Origin: Verrucomicrobiales bacterium
GTDB lineage: Bacteria > Verrucomicrobiota > Verrucomicrobiia > Limisphaerales > F1-12-MAGs170
Length of the DNA: 34,357 nucleotides
NCBI GenBank assembly: GCA_005777315.1
Contig: SXMN01000272.1
Span: forward strand, 1 to 34,357
Direction of reading: 5' to 3'
How positions within the stretch are numbered: position 1 is the first letter of the stretch; the number at the start of each line of letters is the position of its first letter. Made by a program: the position numbers and the translations under genes. Below are positions 17,954 through 29,100 of this stretch, piece by piece. The notes beneath the pieces are model-generated. The model saw only the letters and a list, made by a program, of their open reading frames with translations. It had not been told where the DNA came from and did no database searches.

Positions 17954-20900
17954 TCAGGAATCGACTCCGCCTGATCCGAGAGTGAAATAGAAAGTGGCTC
18001 CCTGATCCACCGCGGCATTGGCCCATATGCGGCCTCCGTGCCGATGAACCACGCGCTGGACTGTGGCGAGTCCGATTCCGTGGCCTTCAAACTCCCCGGC
18101 AAGGTGCAGACGCTGGAAGGCTCCGAAAAGCTTCCGCGCTTGAGTCATGTCGAAACCCGCTCCGTCATCGCGCACGAAGAAAGTGGTTTCACCATCGATT
18201 TGCTCGGACCCAAACTCTATCCGTGCCCTGGGCTTCTTGCCGCTGTATTTCCATGCGTTGCCCAGCAGGTTAAGGAGCACCACACGGACGAGGGCCTGAT
18301 CCGCGATGGCCAGGCAATCCGGTGCGACCACAAACTCGACGTCGCGCTTCGGGTCATTGGTGCGCAATTGATCTGCAATGGTGTGAGCCAGGCAGGACAA
18401 GTCCACCGGCGTGGTGCGCAATTCGGCGCGCGCGACACGAGCAAGCGACAGCAGCGCTTCCACGAGCTGGTCCATAAGCACCGCATTGGCCTGGATGCGG
18501 CGGGCATAGCGCAGGCCGTCGGCGTCGAGTTGCCCGGCGTGATCTTCACAGAGTGCCAAAGCGAATCCGTTGAGAGCTCTCAATGGCGCTCGAAGGTCGT
18601 GTGAAACCGAGTAGCTGAAGGCTTCGAGTTCCTTGTTGGCCGCCTGAAGCTGAAGAGTGCGTGCCGCAACACGGTGTTCAAGGTCCGCGTTGAGTTCGCG
18701 GATCTGGGCCTCGGCCTGCTTGCGTTCCGTCACATCCACGTCCATGCATACGAAGCATGGCTCGCCCTGCGGCGAGGGGATGCGGAAGACTGTTGAAACG
18801 AGCGTGCCTAAGCTGCCATCCCGCCTATGAAAGTCCAATTCCACAGGCCCTTTGGAGTCACCCGTCACTTTGATTTCTTTAAGAACCTTAACAAAGTCCG
18901 CGGTTTGCTGTGGGGTGAAAATGAGTTGGTCGAGGGTCTCGCCGATGGCTTCGTCCGCCGACCAACCGAAGACTGTCTTCGAAGCCGAGTTCCAGAAAAG
19001 CACGCGTCCGTCCTCATCATACCACTGCACGGCCACATACGGAGTGTTCTCGATCGAAGCCCGGAGCCGTTCCTCACTCGACCGTAAAGCAACCTCCGCC
19101 TGCTTCCGCTCGCTGATGTCCACGTGAAACGCCAGCAGGGCGGGGCGGCCCTTCCAGGTTATCGCCGCAACCGACGACTCGATCCAAATCCGGCTGCCGT
19201 CCTTGCGCACGCCCTGCCATCCGGAAAAGATCGACAGCCGCTCACCCCGGAGCGTTCTTTCCACCTTTGATCGCAATTCCGGCTCGGCTTCTGGCGAGAT
19301 AAAAGTCTCCCAGACATTTCGACCGATGAGTTCACTCGGATTCTCGTATCCGTACATTCGCGCCAGACTCGAATTGACGAATTGGATGATCGAGTCCTGA
19401 TGCACAAAGATGCCGTGAATTGATGCTTCAATCACGCTGCGATAACGATCCTCCGACTGCTTTAACGCTTCGTCCTGCCTGTTTCTCTCGGTGATGTCGC
19501 GAGCTATGGTGGAATAGAAATTCAGACTGCCGTCAGGGTTTTTGTGAGCGATGACGACTTGCGAGATCGGAATCTCGTGCCCGTCCTTGTGGAGCAGCGC
19601 GGTTTCGCCGCTCCAGACACCGTCGCGCAACGCTGTCGGGAGCCCCTGGTCGAGAACTCTCCGTGCGGCCCACAGCGGATGGATCTCCGGGATTTTCCAT
19701 GTCCGGATGTTCACGCTGTCGTCAATGCCGATCATGCGGCGGCCAGCCGGATTCAAGAACAGCAGGTGCCCTTTTGGATCCGAGAATCCGACAAAATCGC
19801 TCGTCCCCTCGAGTACGACGCCGAGTCTGGCGCGCTCATGTTCCAGGATTTGTTCGTGTTCCAGTCGTTCGATGCGGTGCTGGAGTTTGTTTCTCCCCGT
19901 GCGCCACACGCCAATGCCCAAGGCTCCCGCCGTTCCGCCGATGGCGAGCAGACGGAACCAAATCGTCTGCCAGAAATAGGGCTGGGGAACGACAGTGATC
20001 GAGGCGGGAATGGGATTCCAGACCCCGTCGCTATTGGCCGCTTTGACCTGGAATCGAATTGGACCTGGCCGGGGCGTGTGGAAGTAAATGCTGAGTCTCC
20101 CCGGTCCGGATGCATCCACCCAATCGTCATCGCGGCCCTCGACCTTGTAGGCGAAGTGCATCTTCTCCGGGGCGGTGAAGCTGAGGCCGGCATAATGTAT
20201 TCCCACCTCGCGACTGCCGGCTGGAACGGAGACGCGATCCTCGCTTCGCTGGGGAAGCTCACGATAGAGTCCTTGGGCATCGCGGTAAGTAACCTTTTCG
20301 ATCAGCACGGGCGGTGGCGTGGTGTTGAGTTTGAGATGGGCGGGATCGATCATGGCCAGACCCTTGAGGGTGGCGAACCAGAGCCGGCCCTGGCTGTCCT
20401 TGAGGCCAATGGATTGATGCCCGGCCGTGCATTCGACGCTTTGAAGACCGTCGCTGAGATTGAAAATCTGATAAGGCAGCCGGCTGAGCGTTCCATCCGC
20501 TACGCGCCCCAGTTCCTGTTGCGTCACGCGAATCACCCCACGCTTGGAGCCAAGCCACCAATGGCCGAAGTCATCCATCAGGAAGCATGTAATATCGCGC
20601 GACGGAAGGCCCTTTGCAGTCGTGATGGAGGACCATTTCCCTTGGCGCAAGCGTAGGATTCCCACGCCCCCCTGCCCAATCCAGACTGTTCCGTCCGGTT
20701 CGATCCTCAAGCAGTTCAGTTCGCGCAATGTGGCACCTGTCGCGCCCTTGACCTCCTCCCAGATTTCTCCGTCCCACCGTAAGAGTCCACGCGAACTTGC
20801 GGCCCAAATCGTGCCGTCCGACGGATCCTCCGCGAAGAATCGCACTTCACCGAGTGACGTATCATCCTCTTGAGCCTGGCGCTGGAACCGGCCACCGAAG

Positions 20901-21820
20901 TAGAGCGAGATGGTTTCATTTCCTCCGATCCAGACACGCCCTTTGGAATCCTCAAACACAGCTGAGATGCTATCTCCACCACTTTCAGTCCGTCCGATGA
21001 TCCTCGTGTCTGTCCCTCGAATCAGGAGCAGGCCGCGTCCTTGTCCACCAGCGGAATAGCTCCCAACCCATGTATTCCCCTCTCTATCTCGCAAGAGGCA
21101 TTGGGTGAAAACAGATCTAGGATTTCCATCCGGTTGCAGGACAGGTGAAAACCGACCCTCCTCAAGTCGTTGAACACCTTTGCCGTAAGTTCCCACGAGC
21201 ATCCGGCCTGGCGCCTCCTCAACCACGGCTTTGACGTTCCGTTCCGGCAATCCCTGCTCCGGTCCGAAATTAACGACTGTCCTTGGTTTCAAGCGCATGA
21301 GTCCACCACCGCTCGTGCCCACCCACAGGTTCTTTTCACGATCCTCGAAGGTGAACCGAAGGCTGTCATACGTCAGTCCGTTCGTGGCCGTGTATTGACG
21401 AACCTGGCCGTCAGGCAAGATGCGGTAGAGCCCCTGGTTGACACTGCTGCCCCATATATTCCTCTGGCTGTCGAAATGCGCGGACCATGTCACGGGTAAT
21501 TTCATTGAAAGAGGGACTCTCGAAACGATCTGGTTGTCCTTGATCTTCAAAATCCCTTCTCCCGAATTCAGCGCCGTCATCTCACCGTCTTGATCGAAAC
21601 CGAACCAGACATAGTTTTCCGCAACCGTGCTGGCAAATGCGGGCTCTTCCCACCGCTGGCCATTCCAGAAGCCAAAGAAGCCGCGAGTGTTGCTCACCTG
21701 GCCGACCCAGATTCGACCTGTCCGATCCACGTCGCCCTTGTAATTCCTGTCCTTGTCCCCGGGGGGGGCTGGGTAGTTCAAGCATGCGACCCTTTTCCAC
21801 CCTGAAAATCTTCGCGCCAA
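17954..21820 (-). CDS. Propeller-Y_Y_Y-PAS sensor histidine kinase, main frame of a frameshifted gene
   Basis: This frame holds most of a gene whose 5' part lies in another frame (21582-22304). Reading inward from 21770 there are many two-component-propeller repeats with WVGT/WIGG-type strands (such as LWVGTSGGGLMRL). A Y_Y_Y domain with YKVEGRDDDWVDASG follows around 20200-20050, then one membrane helix (IWFRLLAIGGTAGALGIGVW) around 19970-19905. Three PAS domains start near 19830, 19440 and 19070. The HisKA domain has phospho-acceptor His in SVSHDLRAPLRAL (codon 18599-18601), and the HATPase domain has LLNLLGNAWKYS, DDGAGFD and GHGIGLATVQRVVHRHGG. The HATPase ends the protein with no receiver. 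Such proteins sense periplasmic, often carbohydrate-related, cues. No partner regulator is adjacent. Confidence 0.85.
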   Translation of the reverse strand: MARRFSGWKRVACLNYPAPPGDKDRNYKGDVDRTGRIWVGQVSNTRGFFGFWNGQRWEEPAFASTVAENYVWFGFDQDGEMTALNSGEGILKIKDNQIVSRVPLSMKLPVTWSAHFDSQRNIWGSSVNQGLYRILPDGQVRQYTATNGLTYDSLRFTFEDREKNLWVGTSGGGLMRLKPRTVVNFGPEQGLPERNVKAVVEEAPGRMLVGTYGKGVQRLEEGRFSPVLQPDGNPRSVFTQCLLRDREGNTWVGSYSAGGQGRGLLLIRGTDTRIIGRTESGGDSISAVFEDSKGRVWIGGNETISLYFGGRFQRQAQEDDTSLGEVRFFAEDPSDGTIWAASSRGLLRWDGEIWEEVKGATGATLRELNCLRIEPDGTVWIGQGGVGILRLRQGKWSSITTAKGLPSRDITCFLMDDFGHWWLGSKRGVIRVTQQELGRVADGTLSRLPYQIFNLSDGLQSVECTAGHQSIGLKDSQGRLWFATLKGLAMIDPAHLKLNTTPPPVLIEKVTYRDAQGLYRELPQRSEDRVSVPAGSREVGIHYAGLSFTAPEKMHFAYKVEGRDDDWVDASGPGRLSIYFHTPRPGPIRFQVKAANSDGVWNPIPASITVVPQPYFWQTIWFRLLAIGGTAGALGIGVWRTGRNKLQHRIERLEHEQILEHERARLGVVLEGTSDFVGFSDPKGHLLFLNPAGRRMIGIDDSVNIRTWKIPEIHPLWAARRVLDQGLPTALRDGVWSGETALLHKDGHEIPISQVVIAHKNPDGSLNFYSTIARDITERNRQDEALKQSEDRYRSVIEASIHGIFVHQDSIIQFVNSSLARMYGYENPSELIGRNVWETFISPEAEPELRSKVERTLRGERLSIFSGWQGVRKDGSRIWIESSVAAITWKGRPALLAFHVDISERKQAEVALRSSEERLRASIENTPYVAVQWYDEDGRVLFWNSASKTVFGWSADEAIGETLDQLIFTPQQTADFVKVLKEIKVTGDSKGPVELDFHRRDGSLGTLVSTVFRIPSPQGEPCFVCMDVDVTERKQAEAQIRELNADLEHRVAARTLQLQAANKELEAFSYSVSHDLRAPLRALNGFALALCEDHAGQLDADGLRYARRIQANAVLMDQLVEALLSLARVARAELRTTPVDLSCLAHTIADQLRTNDPKRDVEFVVAPDCLAIADQALVRVVLLNLLGNAWKYSGKKPRARIEFGSEQIDGETTFFVRDDGAGFDMTQARKLFGAFQRLHLAGEFEGHGIGLATVQRVVHRHGGRIWANAAVDQGATFYFTLGSGGVDS

Positions 21821-22304
21821 AAGTGGTGATGCAGATCACGCCTGCGTTCTCCGAGAACGACCGTGCATACGTGCCTGTCCATCCCTGTTGTGGACCGTAA
21901 GGAATCCAACGGCTGCCATCCCTGACCACCAACCCCTGAAGCGTGCTCACCCAAAGCCGCCCGGAAGCATCCAGGTGTAAATTGACGATCCCGGCACCTG
22001 GCAACTCCGGAGTGTTGGCCGGATCGAAGACCGTGAAGCTGACGCCATCAAAACGCACCAGACCGTTGAACGTGCCGAACCAGAGATAACCGTCTGGAGT
22101 CTGAACCATTGACGTGGCCGAGTTCTCTGGAAGCCCCTGGTCCGTTTCCCACGAGTCGATCAGATATTCATCCACAGCGCGCTGCTGGGCTCCATGCGCC
22201 GGTAGAAGAATGAGCACTGCCATGATCAGCAGCGCCAATCTTCGGAGACTCGACGGGGGACATGTTTCCGCAGGGCATTCCCAGGATTTAGTTCGTAGGG
22301 TCAT
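21582..22304 (-). CDS. N-terminal frame of the frameshifted propeller sensor kinase
   Basis: This frame encodes the start of the kinase at 17954-21820: a signal peptide (hydrophobic LALLIMAVLILLPAHGA, cleavage near residue 39) and the first propeller repeats (SWETDQGLPENSATSMVQTP, DGYLWFGTFNGLVRFDG, SGRLWVSTLQGLVVRDG). Meaningful sequence ends at the C8 run (plus-strand G 21761-21768). After it the frame gives 60 residues of non-propeller sequence and stops. Removing one C joins ELPSPP to GDKDRNYKGDVDRTGRIWVG in the other frame and restores one protein of about 1,450 residues. Either a sequencing or assembly indel or a genuine slippage site explains this. Confidence 0.8.
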   Translation of the reverse strand: MTLRTKSWECPAETCPPSSLRRLALLIMAVLILLPAHGAQQRAVDEYLIDSWETDQGLPENSATSMVQTPDGYLWFGTFNGLVRFDGVSFTVFDPANTPELPGAGIVNLHLDASGRLWVSTLQGLVVRDGSRWIPYGPQQGWTGTYARSFSENAGVICITTFGAKIFRVEKGRMLELPSPPRGQGQELQGRRGSDRSNLGRPGEQHSRLLWLLEWPAVGRARICQHGCGKLCLVRFRSRR

Positions 22305-22395
22305 GACATGTTCTGGTTGGGCCTGGGTGATCGGTGTCCGGTGTCAAACCTGTTGCAACCTCCTCATAGCAAAACCACATCCGGGTTGGAACAAC

Positions 22396-25300
22396 TTATT
22401 CATCTTCCCCGCCGCCTTCACCCCGTCGCTCCCATTTTCTTGGCGTGCGTTCCGGAAGACTGGAATCCACGCGAGCATAATAACTGTTCTCGCCAAACAT
22501 CTCGTCCACGGCTTTTTGGAATTCCATGGATGGCGCTACAAAGAATCGCTCGTGGGCTTCGATAAAGATGATTTCTCCGGTCGGCTGGGTGAGACAAAGA
22601 AAAAGTGGGCAGGCCCCGCGATGCGCCGCTGCCAGATCGTGCGCGAGCTTCAGACGCTCGGAAGTCAGGTGAGCGGTGTGCAACCTGAAATGAACCTGTT
22701 TGGTATATTTCCTCGGAGCATCTTCGAGAGGCATGATTTCCTGCGGGAAGATCTTGGGTTTGTCCTCGGCGTTGCTGATCTCGCCGATCACGAGAACCGC
22801 CTTGTTCACGACGAGCAGTTCCCTGGACCGGTCGTAACTTTCGTTCATGCACAGCATCTGCATCGAGCCGGCAAGATCTTCGAGCGTGACCATCGCGTAT
22901 GGTTTGTTCGTCTTCTTGGAGACGCCGCTTTGAACGGCGGTGATCATGCCCCCAATGCGCGTCACGGAGCGATTCTGCAATTGCGCGGCAGTCAACGTGT
23001 TCGCAAGTGAGTACTGCTCCAGGATTTCCGCGAAAGGTGTCAAGGGATGGCCCGTGACGTAGAAGCCGAGCAACTCCTTTTCCGCCGCGAGCATCTCGCT
23101 CTGGCTCCACTCGGGAAGCTTGCGAACGGCTCCGTTATCCTGCGAAACCTTGTCCTCCAGCATGCCGAAGAGGGAACTTTGGCCCCTATTCCGGTCCTGG
23201 AGAATGCTGGCGGCGCGTGCAAGAGAATGCTCCACCTGGGAGAACAACGTGGCGCGCGTTTCACCAAAGGTGTCGCACGCGCCGCATTTCACGAGCGCCT
23301 CGACTACTTTGCGGCTGACCGTGCGGCCATCGACACGCTCGCACAGATCGCCAAGTGACTTGAACCGCCCGCCTTCGCCACGGGCCTTGAGGATCGCCTC
23401 GACGGCCACTTCTCCCACCCCTTTGATCGCCGCGAGACCAAATCGGATGACCGTTCCGTCCCGGGCTGGCGCGAAGGCGACCTGGCTTTCATTCACATCT
23501 GGGGGCAATACTTCGACGCCAAAGACGCGCGCTTCCTGAATGAAGATGCCAAGTTTTGCGGTGTCGCCCATGTCGTTCGTCATCATGGCCGACAGGAATT
23601 CGACAGGATGGTTGGCCTTCAGATAGGCCGTCTGATAGGCGACGATGGCATAGGCCGCCGCATGGGATTTGTTGAAGCCGTAGCCAGCGAACTTCTCCAG
23701 AAGGTCGAAGATCTGATTCGCCTTTGCGGCCGGAATCCTGTTGGTCGTGGCGGCGCCTTTGACGAAGATCTCCCGCTGCTGGGCCATTTCCTCGATCTTC
23801 TTCTTGCCCATTGCGCGGCGAAGCAGGTCGGCGCTCCCAAGCGTGTAGCCCGCGAGCAATTGAGCAGCCTGCATGACCTGCTCCTGATAAATGAGGATGC
23901 CGTATGTTTCCTTCGATATCGGCTCGATCAGCGGATGCTCGTACTCAATCTTTACTTCCCCGTGGCGTCGCTTGATGAATTCCGGGATGAGCTCCATCGG
24001 TCCCGGTCGATAAAGCGCGATCAAGGCCGTGATGTGCTCGATCGAACTGATCTGAAACTTCCGGCACAAGTCACGCATCCCGCCGGATTCCAGTTGGAAC
24101 ACGCCAATGGTATTGGCTTTGTTCAACAAGTCGTAGGTGGGGGCGTCATCAAGCGGCAGATCGTCGATCGGCACTTCGATGCCCCTGGTCTGACGGACCA
24201 TGTCGCACGCATTCCGAATGACGGTCAGCGTTTTAAGACCCAGGAAATCCATTTTCAGCAATCCGAGATCCCCCACCGGCCCCATGGGGTATTGCGTCAC
24301 GATCGTCCCGTCCTCGTCCTGTTTAAGCGGCAGAAGATTCACCAGGGGTTGATCACCGATCACCACACCCGCGGCATGAACCGACGCGTTGCGAGTGATG
24401 TCCTCCAGGACGAACGCGGTGTCCACCAGCTCGCGCGTGACCTCTTCAGTCTCGTACGCCTGCTTGAAATCCGGCGATTGCTCGAGCGCCTTCTTCAACG
24501 TCATCTTGAGATCGAACGGAATCATCTTCGCCAGGCGGTCGCACTCGGCGAAGTTCAACCCCATCACGCGTCCGACGTCCCGGATGACGGACTTTGCGCC
24601 CATGGTGCCGAAGGTGATGATCTGCGCGACGGAGCTGCGTCCGTACTTCTCACGCACGTACTCGATCACGTCCGCCCGGCGGTCATCTGCGAAATCGATG
24701 TCGATGTCGGGCGGGTTAACGCGCTCGGGATTCAGGAATCGCTCGAAGAGCAGATGATACCGGATCGGATCCACGTTGGAGATTTCGAGAAGGTAGGTGA
24801 CGATCGAACCGGCCGCAGAACCACGCGCCACGCAGGAAATGCCCTTGCTTCGACCATAACGCACGAAATCACCGACAATGAGAAAGTAACTGATGAATCC
24901 CGTTTTTTCGATGACCTTGAGTTCGACCTGCAGCCGGTCCATCACAGCTTTCACCGCGGCCGCAACCGTAGGCTGAGAGGCTGGCGCCTCGTTCGAAACC
25001 GGCGGGCTCGCAGTATTGGCTGGATCGGGAACGTAGGTCGGCAATCGTTTTGGATCCCCTATCTCCTCGATGATGAACTCCTGCCCCTCCGCACGAACGC
25101 GCAATCCGTAGCGCTTGTGAAGCCCCTCACACAGCAGCGTCCGCAGATAGCCTTCGCGCGTGTAAATTTCCGGAGGATGGAACACCGGGTAATGAAGCTT
25201 TCCAAACTCGATCTCAACATTGCATTTCTCGGCAACTTCACGGGTGTTCAACACGGCATCGAGGTTGTCCGGGAAAAGTGCCTTCATTTCATCGGCGGAG

Positions 25301-26049
25301 CGAAGATAGAACTGCTCCTGCACGTAGCGCATCCGCTTGGTCTCGGCCAACTGGCTCTGCGTTCCTATGCAGATGAGGCAGTCATGCGCGTGCGAATGGC
25401 CTCGCTCGACGTAGTGAACGTCATTGGTCGCCACAAGCTTCAAACCAAACTCCTTTGACCACGGAATCAATTGCCGGTTCACCTTCGCCTGTTCAGGGAT
25501 GCCATGGTTCTGAAGCTCAAGGTAGAAATTCTCAGCGCCGAAAGTCTGCTTGAACCAATCGATTGAATCGCGCGCCTGGATGAGTTGCTCCTTCTGAATC
25601 AGTTCAGGAATCTCGCTGGCGATGCATCCTGAAAGCACGATCAAGCCGTCTTTGTGTTGCGCCAGGATTTCCTTGTCGATTCGCGGTTTGTAGTAGTAGC
25701 CCTCGAGATGCGCGGCGGTTGCGAGCTTGGTGAGGTTTCGATAGCCCTGTTCGTCTTTTGCCAGAAGCAACAGATGATTGTAAACATCCCTGCCGCCCGT
25801 TGAGGATTTTTTGTCGAAACGGCTGGCGGGCGCCACATACACCTCACAACCAATGATCGGTTTGATCCCCTTCGCGACGGCAGCCTGATAGAAATCAATG
25901 GCACCGTACATCACGCCGTGGTCCGTGATGGCCATCGAGCCAAACTTCAGCTCGTGAGCCTTCTCCATCAGCCGGTCGAGCCGGCAGGCGCCATCGAGCA
26001 GGGAGTACTCAGTGTGAAGATGAAGGTGAACGTAATCCGCGTGCGACAT
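22396..26049 (-). CDS. dnaE: DNA polymerase III alpha subunit
   Basis: This is a 1217-residue C-family replicative polymerase. The N-terminal PHP domain keeps a full apparent metal set: His10, His12, Asp19, His44, Glu69, His92, Cys142, Asp210 and His212. The palm has PDIDIDF with Asp448 and Asp450 as catalytic ligands. Fingers, the tandem HhH and clamp-binding region follow, and an OB-fold lies near residues 1010-1090 ([29 protein letters not shown]). The C-terminus is short and charged. This is DnaE1 type. The residues at 340-365 form a Pro/Ala-rich insertion ([20 protein letters not shown]) before the palm. The gene stands alone, 90 bases after the large kinase start and 103 bases from the repeat protein, all on the minus strand. 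Confidence 0.97.
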   Translation of the reverse strand: MSHADYVHLHLHTEYSLLDGACRLDRLMEKAHELKFGSMAITDHGVMYGAIDFYQAAVAKGIKPIIGCEVYVAPASRFDKKSSTGGRDVYNHLLLLAKDEQGYRNLTKLATAAHLEGYYYKPRIDKEILAQHKDGLIVLSGCIASEIPELIQKEQLIQARDSIDWFKQTFGAENFYLELQNHGIPEQAKVNRQLIPWSKEFGLKLVATNDVHYVERGHSHAHDCLICIGTQSQLAETKRMRYVQEQFYLRSADEMKALFPDNLDAVLNTREVAEKCNVEIEFGKLHYPVFHPPEIYTREGYLRTLLCEGLHKRYGLRVRAEGQEFIIEEIGDPKRLPTYVPDPANTASPPVSNEAPASQPTVAAAVKAVMDRLQVELKVIEKTGFISYFLIVGDFVRYGRSKGISCVARGSAAGSIVTYLLEISNVDPIRYHLLFERFLNPERVNPPDIDIDFADDRRADVIEYVREKYGRSSVAQIITFGTMGAKSVIRDVGRVMGLNFAECDRLAKMIPFDLKMTLKKALEQSPDFKQAYETEEVTRELVDTAFVLEDITRNASVHAAGVVIGDQPLVNLLPLKQDEDGTIVTQYPMGPVGDLGLLKMDFLGLKTLTVIRNACDMVRQTRGIEVPIDDLPLDDAPTYDLLNKANTIGVFQLESGGMRDLCRKFQISSIEHITALIALYRPGPMELIPEFIKRRHGEVKIEYEHPLIEPISKETYGILIYQEQVMQAAQLLAGYTLGSADLLRRAMGKKKIEEMAQQREIFVKGAATTNRIPAAKANQIFDLLEKFAGYGFNKSHAAAYAIVAYQTAYLKANHPVEFLSAMMTNDMGDTAKLGIFIQEARVFGVEVLPPDVNESQVAFAPARDGTVIRFGLAAIKGVGEVAVEAILKARGEGGRFKSLGDLCERVDGRTVSRKVVEALVKCGACDTFGETRATLFSQVEHSLARAASILQDRNRGQSSLFGMLEDKVSQDNGAVRKLPEWSQSEMLAAEKELLGFYVTGHPLTPFAEILEQYSLANTLTAAQLQNRSVTRIGGMITAVQSGVSKKTNKPYAMVTLEDLAGSMQMLCMNESYDRSRELLVVNKAVLVIGEISNAEDKPKIFPQEIMPLEDAPRKYTKQVHFRLHTAHLTSERLKLAHDLAAAHRGACPLFLCLTQPTGEIIFIEAHERFFVAPSMEFQKAVDEMFGENSYYARVDSSLPERTPRKWERRGEGGGEDE

Positions 26050-26152
26050 GCCACGGAATCTAATGGCTGCTTTCCCGGCCCGGCAAGCATGGACGCCATT
26101 GGGAAATCATCCGCCTGAACGACACCGGAATTGCCAGCAGTCTCCCGCAAGC

Positions 26153-29100
26153 TCAACGTGGTGCAACGATGCTCCAACCTGCCGGAAGTGTGTAGGGCGA
26201 TTCGGCACGATGCAGAGCAGTGCCTTCAAGCAGCCAAAAGGCGACACCACCCTCCTCATGCTGGAGGATAAGATCGGTGAATCCGCTGTTGCTAAACCGG
26301 CTCGCGCCACTGATGTGCCATTCCTTGGGCAAAGTGAGCGGAATGAGCCCATTAACGACAGCAACGCCGTTCATCAGCCAAAATGCGATCGTGCGCTCGT
26401 CACTTTCGAGCACAATGTCCGCATGACCATCCTTGTTAAAATCCCCGCCGGCGCGAATCACCCAGCCCGGAGGAACTTTCAACGGAACTTCCGCTTTCTT
26501 GATGCTTGTACCGTTCATGAACCAAAATGCGACGGAAGTGTCGGTGTGCTGGAGCACCAGATCCTGCTGCCCATCCTGGTCAAAATCTCCAGTGGCTCTG
26601 ATGCGCCATCCGGGAGGCAACTGGAACGGAACCACACTCTGGGAAATCGTCTCGCCATCCAGCAGCCAGAACGCCACGGAACCGTCGTTGTGCCGAAGCA
26701 CGATGTCGTCCTTCTTATCCTGATTGAAGTCGGCCAGGGCAACAACCTGCCACCCTGCTGGAGCCGTGAAAGGAACAGTCGCCTTGCGAATCGAAGTGCC
26801 TTCCATCGCCCACAGCGCAATGGAACCGTCGCTGTTTTGAACGACGATCTGCGATGAAGGCGCAGCAGGGGGAGTTGGAGGCTTCGGAGTATCCACGGGA
26901 GGCACGGGGGGATCGACTGGAGGCGTGGGTGGACTGGGCGCTTCCGGATCGTAGGTGTAAACCAATTCAAGAAGGGAGTTGTTGCCCCGGTCGTCCGTGC
27001 CGATGAGTGTGATGGGGTTCTCTCCGGAGTAAAGGAGCACGCCCTCGATCACCCAGCTTGTCGTGCCTTTCGCCGTGCCTCTACCACCACGCTTGTTGAG
27101 CCAGGCTATTCGAGAGACCTGGTTGTCGTCCGTGGCTGTGCCACGAAGGGTGATCTGACGACGGTTGGTGGTGAATTCAAGTCCACCGGTCGGACTCACG
27201 GGCGTGATGACGGGACCAACATGGTCTGGTGGAGAATAGGTCACCTCGAGCGACTTCGATGTCGTCAAACCTGCGAAATCGGTCGCAGTGAACGAAATCC
27301 CATTGATCCCTCGCTGAAGCGCGATTTCGTTCACAATCCAATCGGATGCTCCAACGGCAAACCCGCTTCCACCACGATCATTTTTCCAGGCGACCGACGT
27401 TACCTCGAAATTGTCGCTCGCGTTCCCACTCACTGTTATCGTTGGCGAATCCGTCGTGAATGCCGGGGCAACCGTGGGAGCGATGATGTTCAAACCGGGC
27501 GGAGTCGTGTCGATGGGGCGATAAGACACATTCAAAGTCGTGCTGGTTGTCTTTTTGAAACCGTCTGTCGCGGTGAACGTGAGGATGTTCGGGCCGAGAC
27601 TCAAAGGCAGATCGACGGCGGTCCAGTTGAGCGTGCCCGTTGCGTCACCCGCGCCTCCTCGATCATTGCGCCACGCGATTTTGATCACATCCAGATCATC
27701 AGAACTGACGCCTGAGATGGTTATCCTGGAAGACAGCGACGTGTAGCTGGCATCTGTCGTCGGCGCATTGACTGTGATGACGGGAGGTAGAAGGTCCGGT
27801 GGATTGTAGGTGACACGGACAGTTTGTCTGAAGCGATTGCCAGTAGGATCCTGCGCCGTCACTGTGATCCGATTCAAGCCGCGGACCAGTGGAACCGAAT
27901 CCAGCTTCCAGATGTTGACGCCAGTTGCATCGCCGCCACCTCCCCGGTCGTTGCTCCAGAACACAGATTCAACTCCAACATTGTCCGATGCTGTGCCAGA
28001 AAACTTGATCGGCGAAATGGTCGTCGTCATCGAGAGCGTTTGATCGACTTCATTGACGATGAGATTTGGCGCGGTGATGTCGGTGGGAAAAAAGACCACC
28101 ACCAATGTTCTGGTGCCGCCATTTCCCAGAGCGTCCCGCGCCGTCACTGTAATGTTGTTCACGCCGCTTTGAAGCTGGACAGCGGCAATGGACCAGCTCG
28201 TCGTTCCTTGAGCCACTCCTCCACCACCCCGGCTACTGGCCCACGTAACCTGTGTAATGCCCACATTGTCGGAAGCGGTGCCAGCCATATCGACGAAGAA
28301 CTTGCTGCCGGTGTATGAACCGCTGGAGGACGGCGAGGTGATGGTGACCAATGGCGCTGAGCCATCGGGTGCGGCATAAGTGATGGCGAGGAAAGCGGAG
28401 GTTTGATTGCCAGCCGTATCCTTTACGGTCACTATGATGTTGTTGAGGCCGGTTAAAAGAGGAAGATTGTTGACGCTCCAATTGATCGTGCCATTGCCAA
28501 CTCCACTGCCACCACGATCATTGCTCCACGTCACTTGGGTGACATTCACATCATCGGAGGCGGTGCCTGCCAGATCGATCAGAGGTGTGCCCGCCGCAAA
28601 CGTGCCAAGGGTGGTCGGGGATAAAATTGAAATCGAGGGTTTGGTCGTGTCGGGAACGTTATAAGTCACTGTGAGGATATCCGAACCAGAATTACCCACG
28701 GCGTCTCGCGATGTAACAGTCAACACATTGATTCCGGGCTGAAGTGCCAGCGCGTTGATCGCCCAACTGGTCGTACCCGATGCAAAGCCACTCCCTCCGC
28801 GATCATTCGACCACAGAACTTGTACCACACCCACATCATCAGAGGAGGTCCCTGCAAGATTGATGGAACCAGTGGTTGTCGAGTGCGTGGGATTCAATGT
28901 CGGAGTGGAAATCGTCATCACGGGCTTGGATGTGTCCGACGGCACGTTCCAGTTTACCGTGTAAACCGGCGCCGTCGCGACCAGATCGTCTTGATTGACA
29001 CCCGTTAAAGATCCCGACGCCACGTTCGGACGAAACAGAGCCGTCACCGTGTAGGCCCGTGATCCCACCGCATTGCGAGTGAAATTGATGTCGAAGCCGC

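Noticed and set aside
19544-20656. A 370-codon frame antisense to the propeller kinase
   Set aside because: The opposite strand has continuous propeller, PAS and Y_Y_Y patterns, and this frame has none.
23608-25458. A 616-codon open frame antisense to dnaE
   Set aside because: It lies wholly opposite a clear DNA polymerase gene, has His/Arg/Asp-rich composition typical of a shadow frame in GC-rich DNA, and shows no domain pattern.
26960-28920. Regular ~285-base periodicity considered as a CRISPR-like or satellite array
   Set aside because: The period is far too long for CRISPR, there are no identical short repeats, and the periodicity is explained by Ig-like domain repeats in one open frame.
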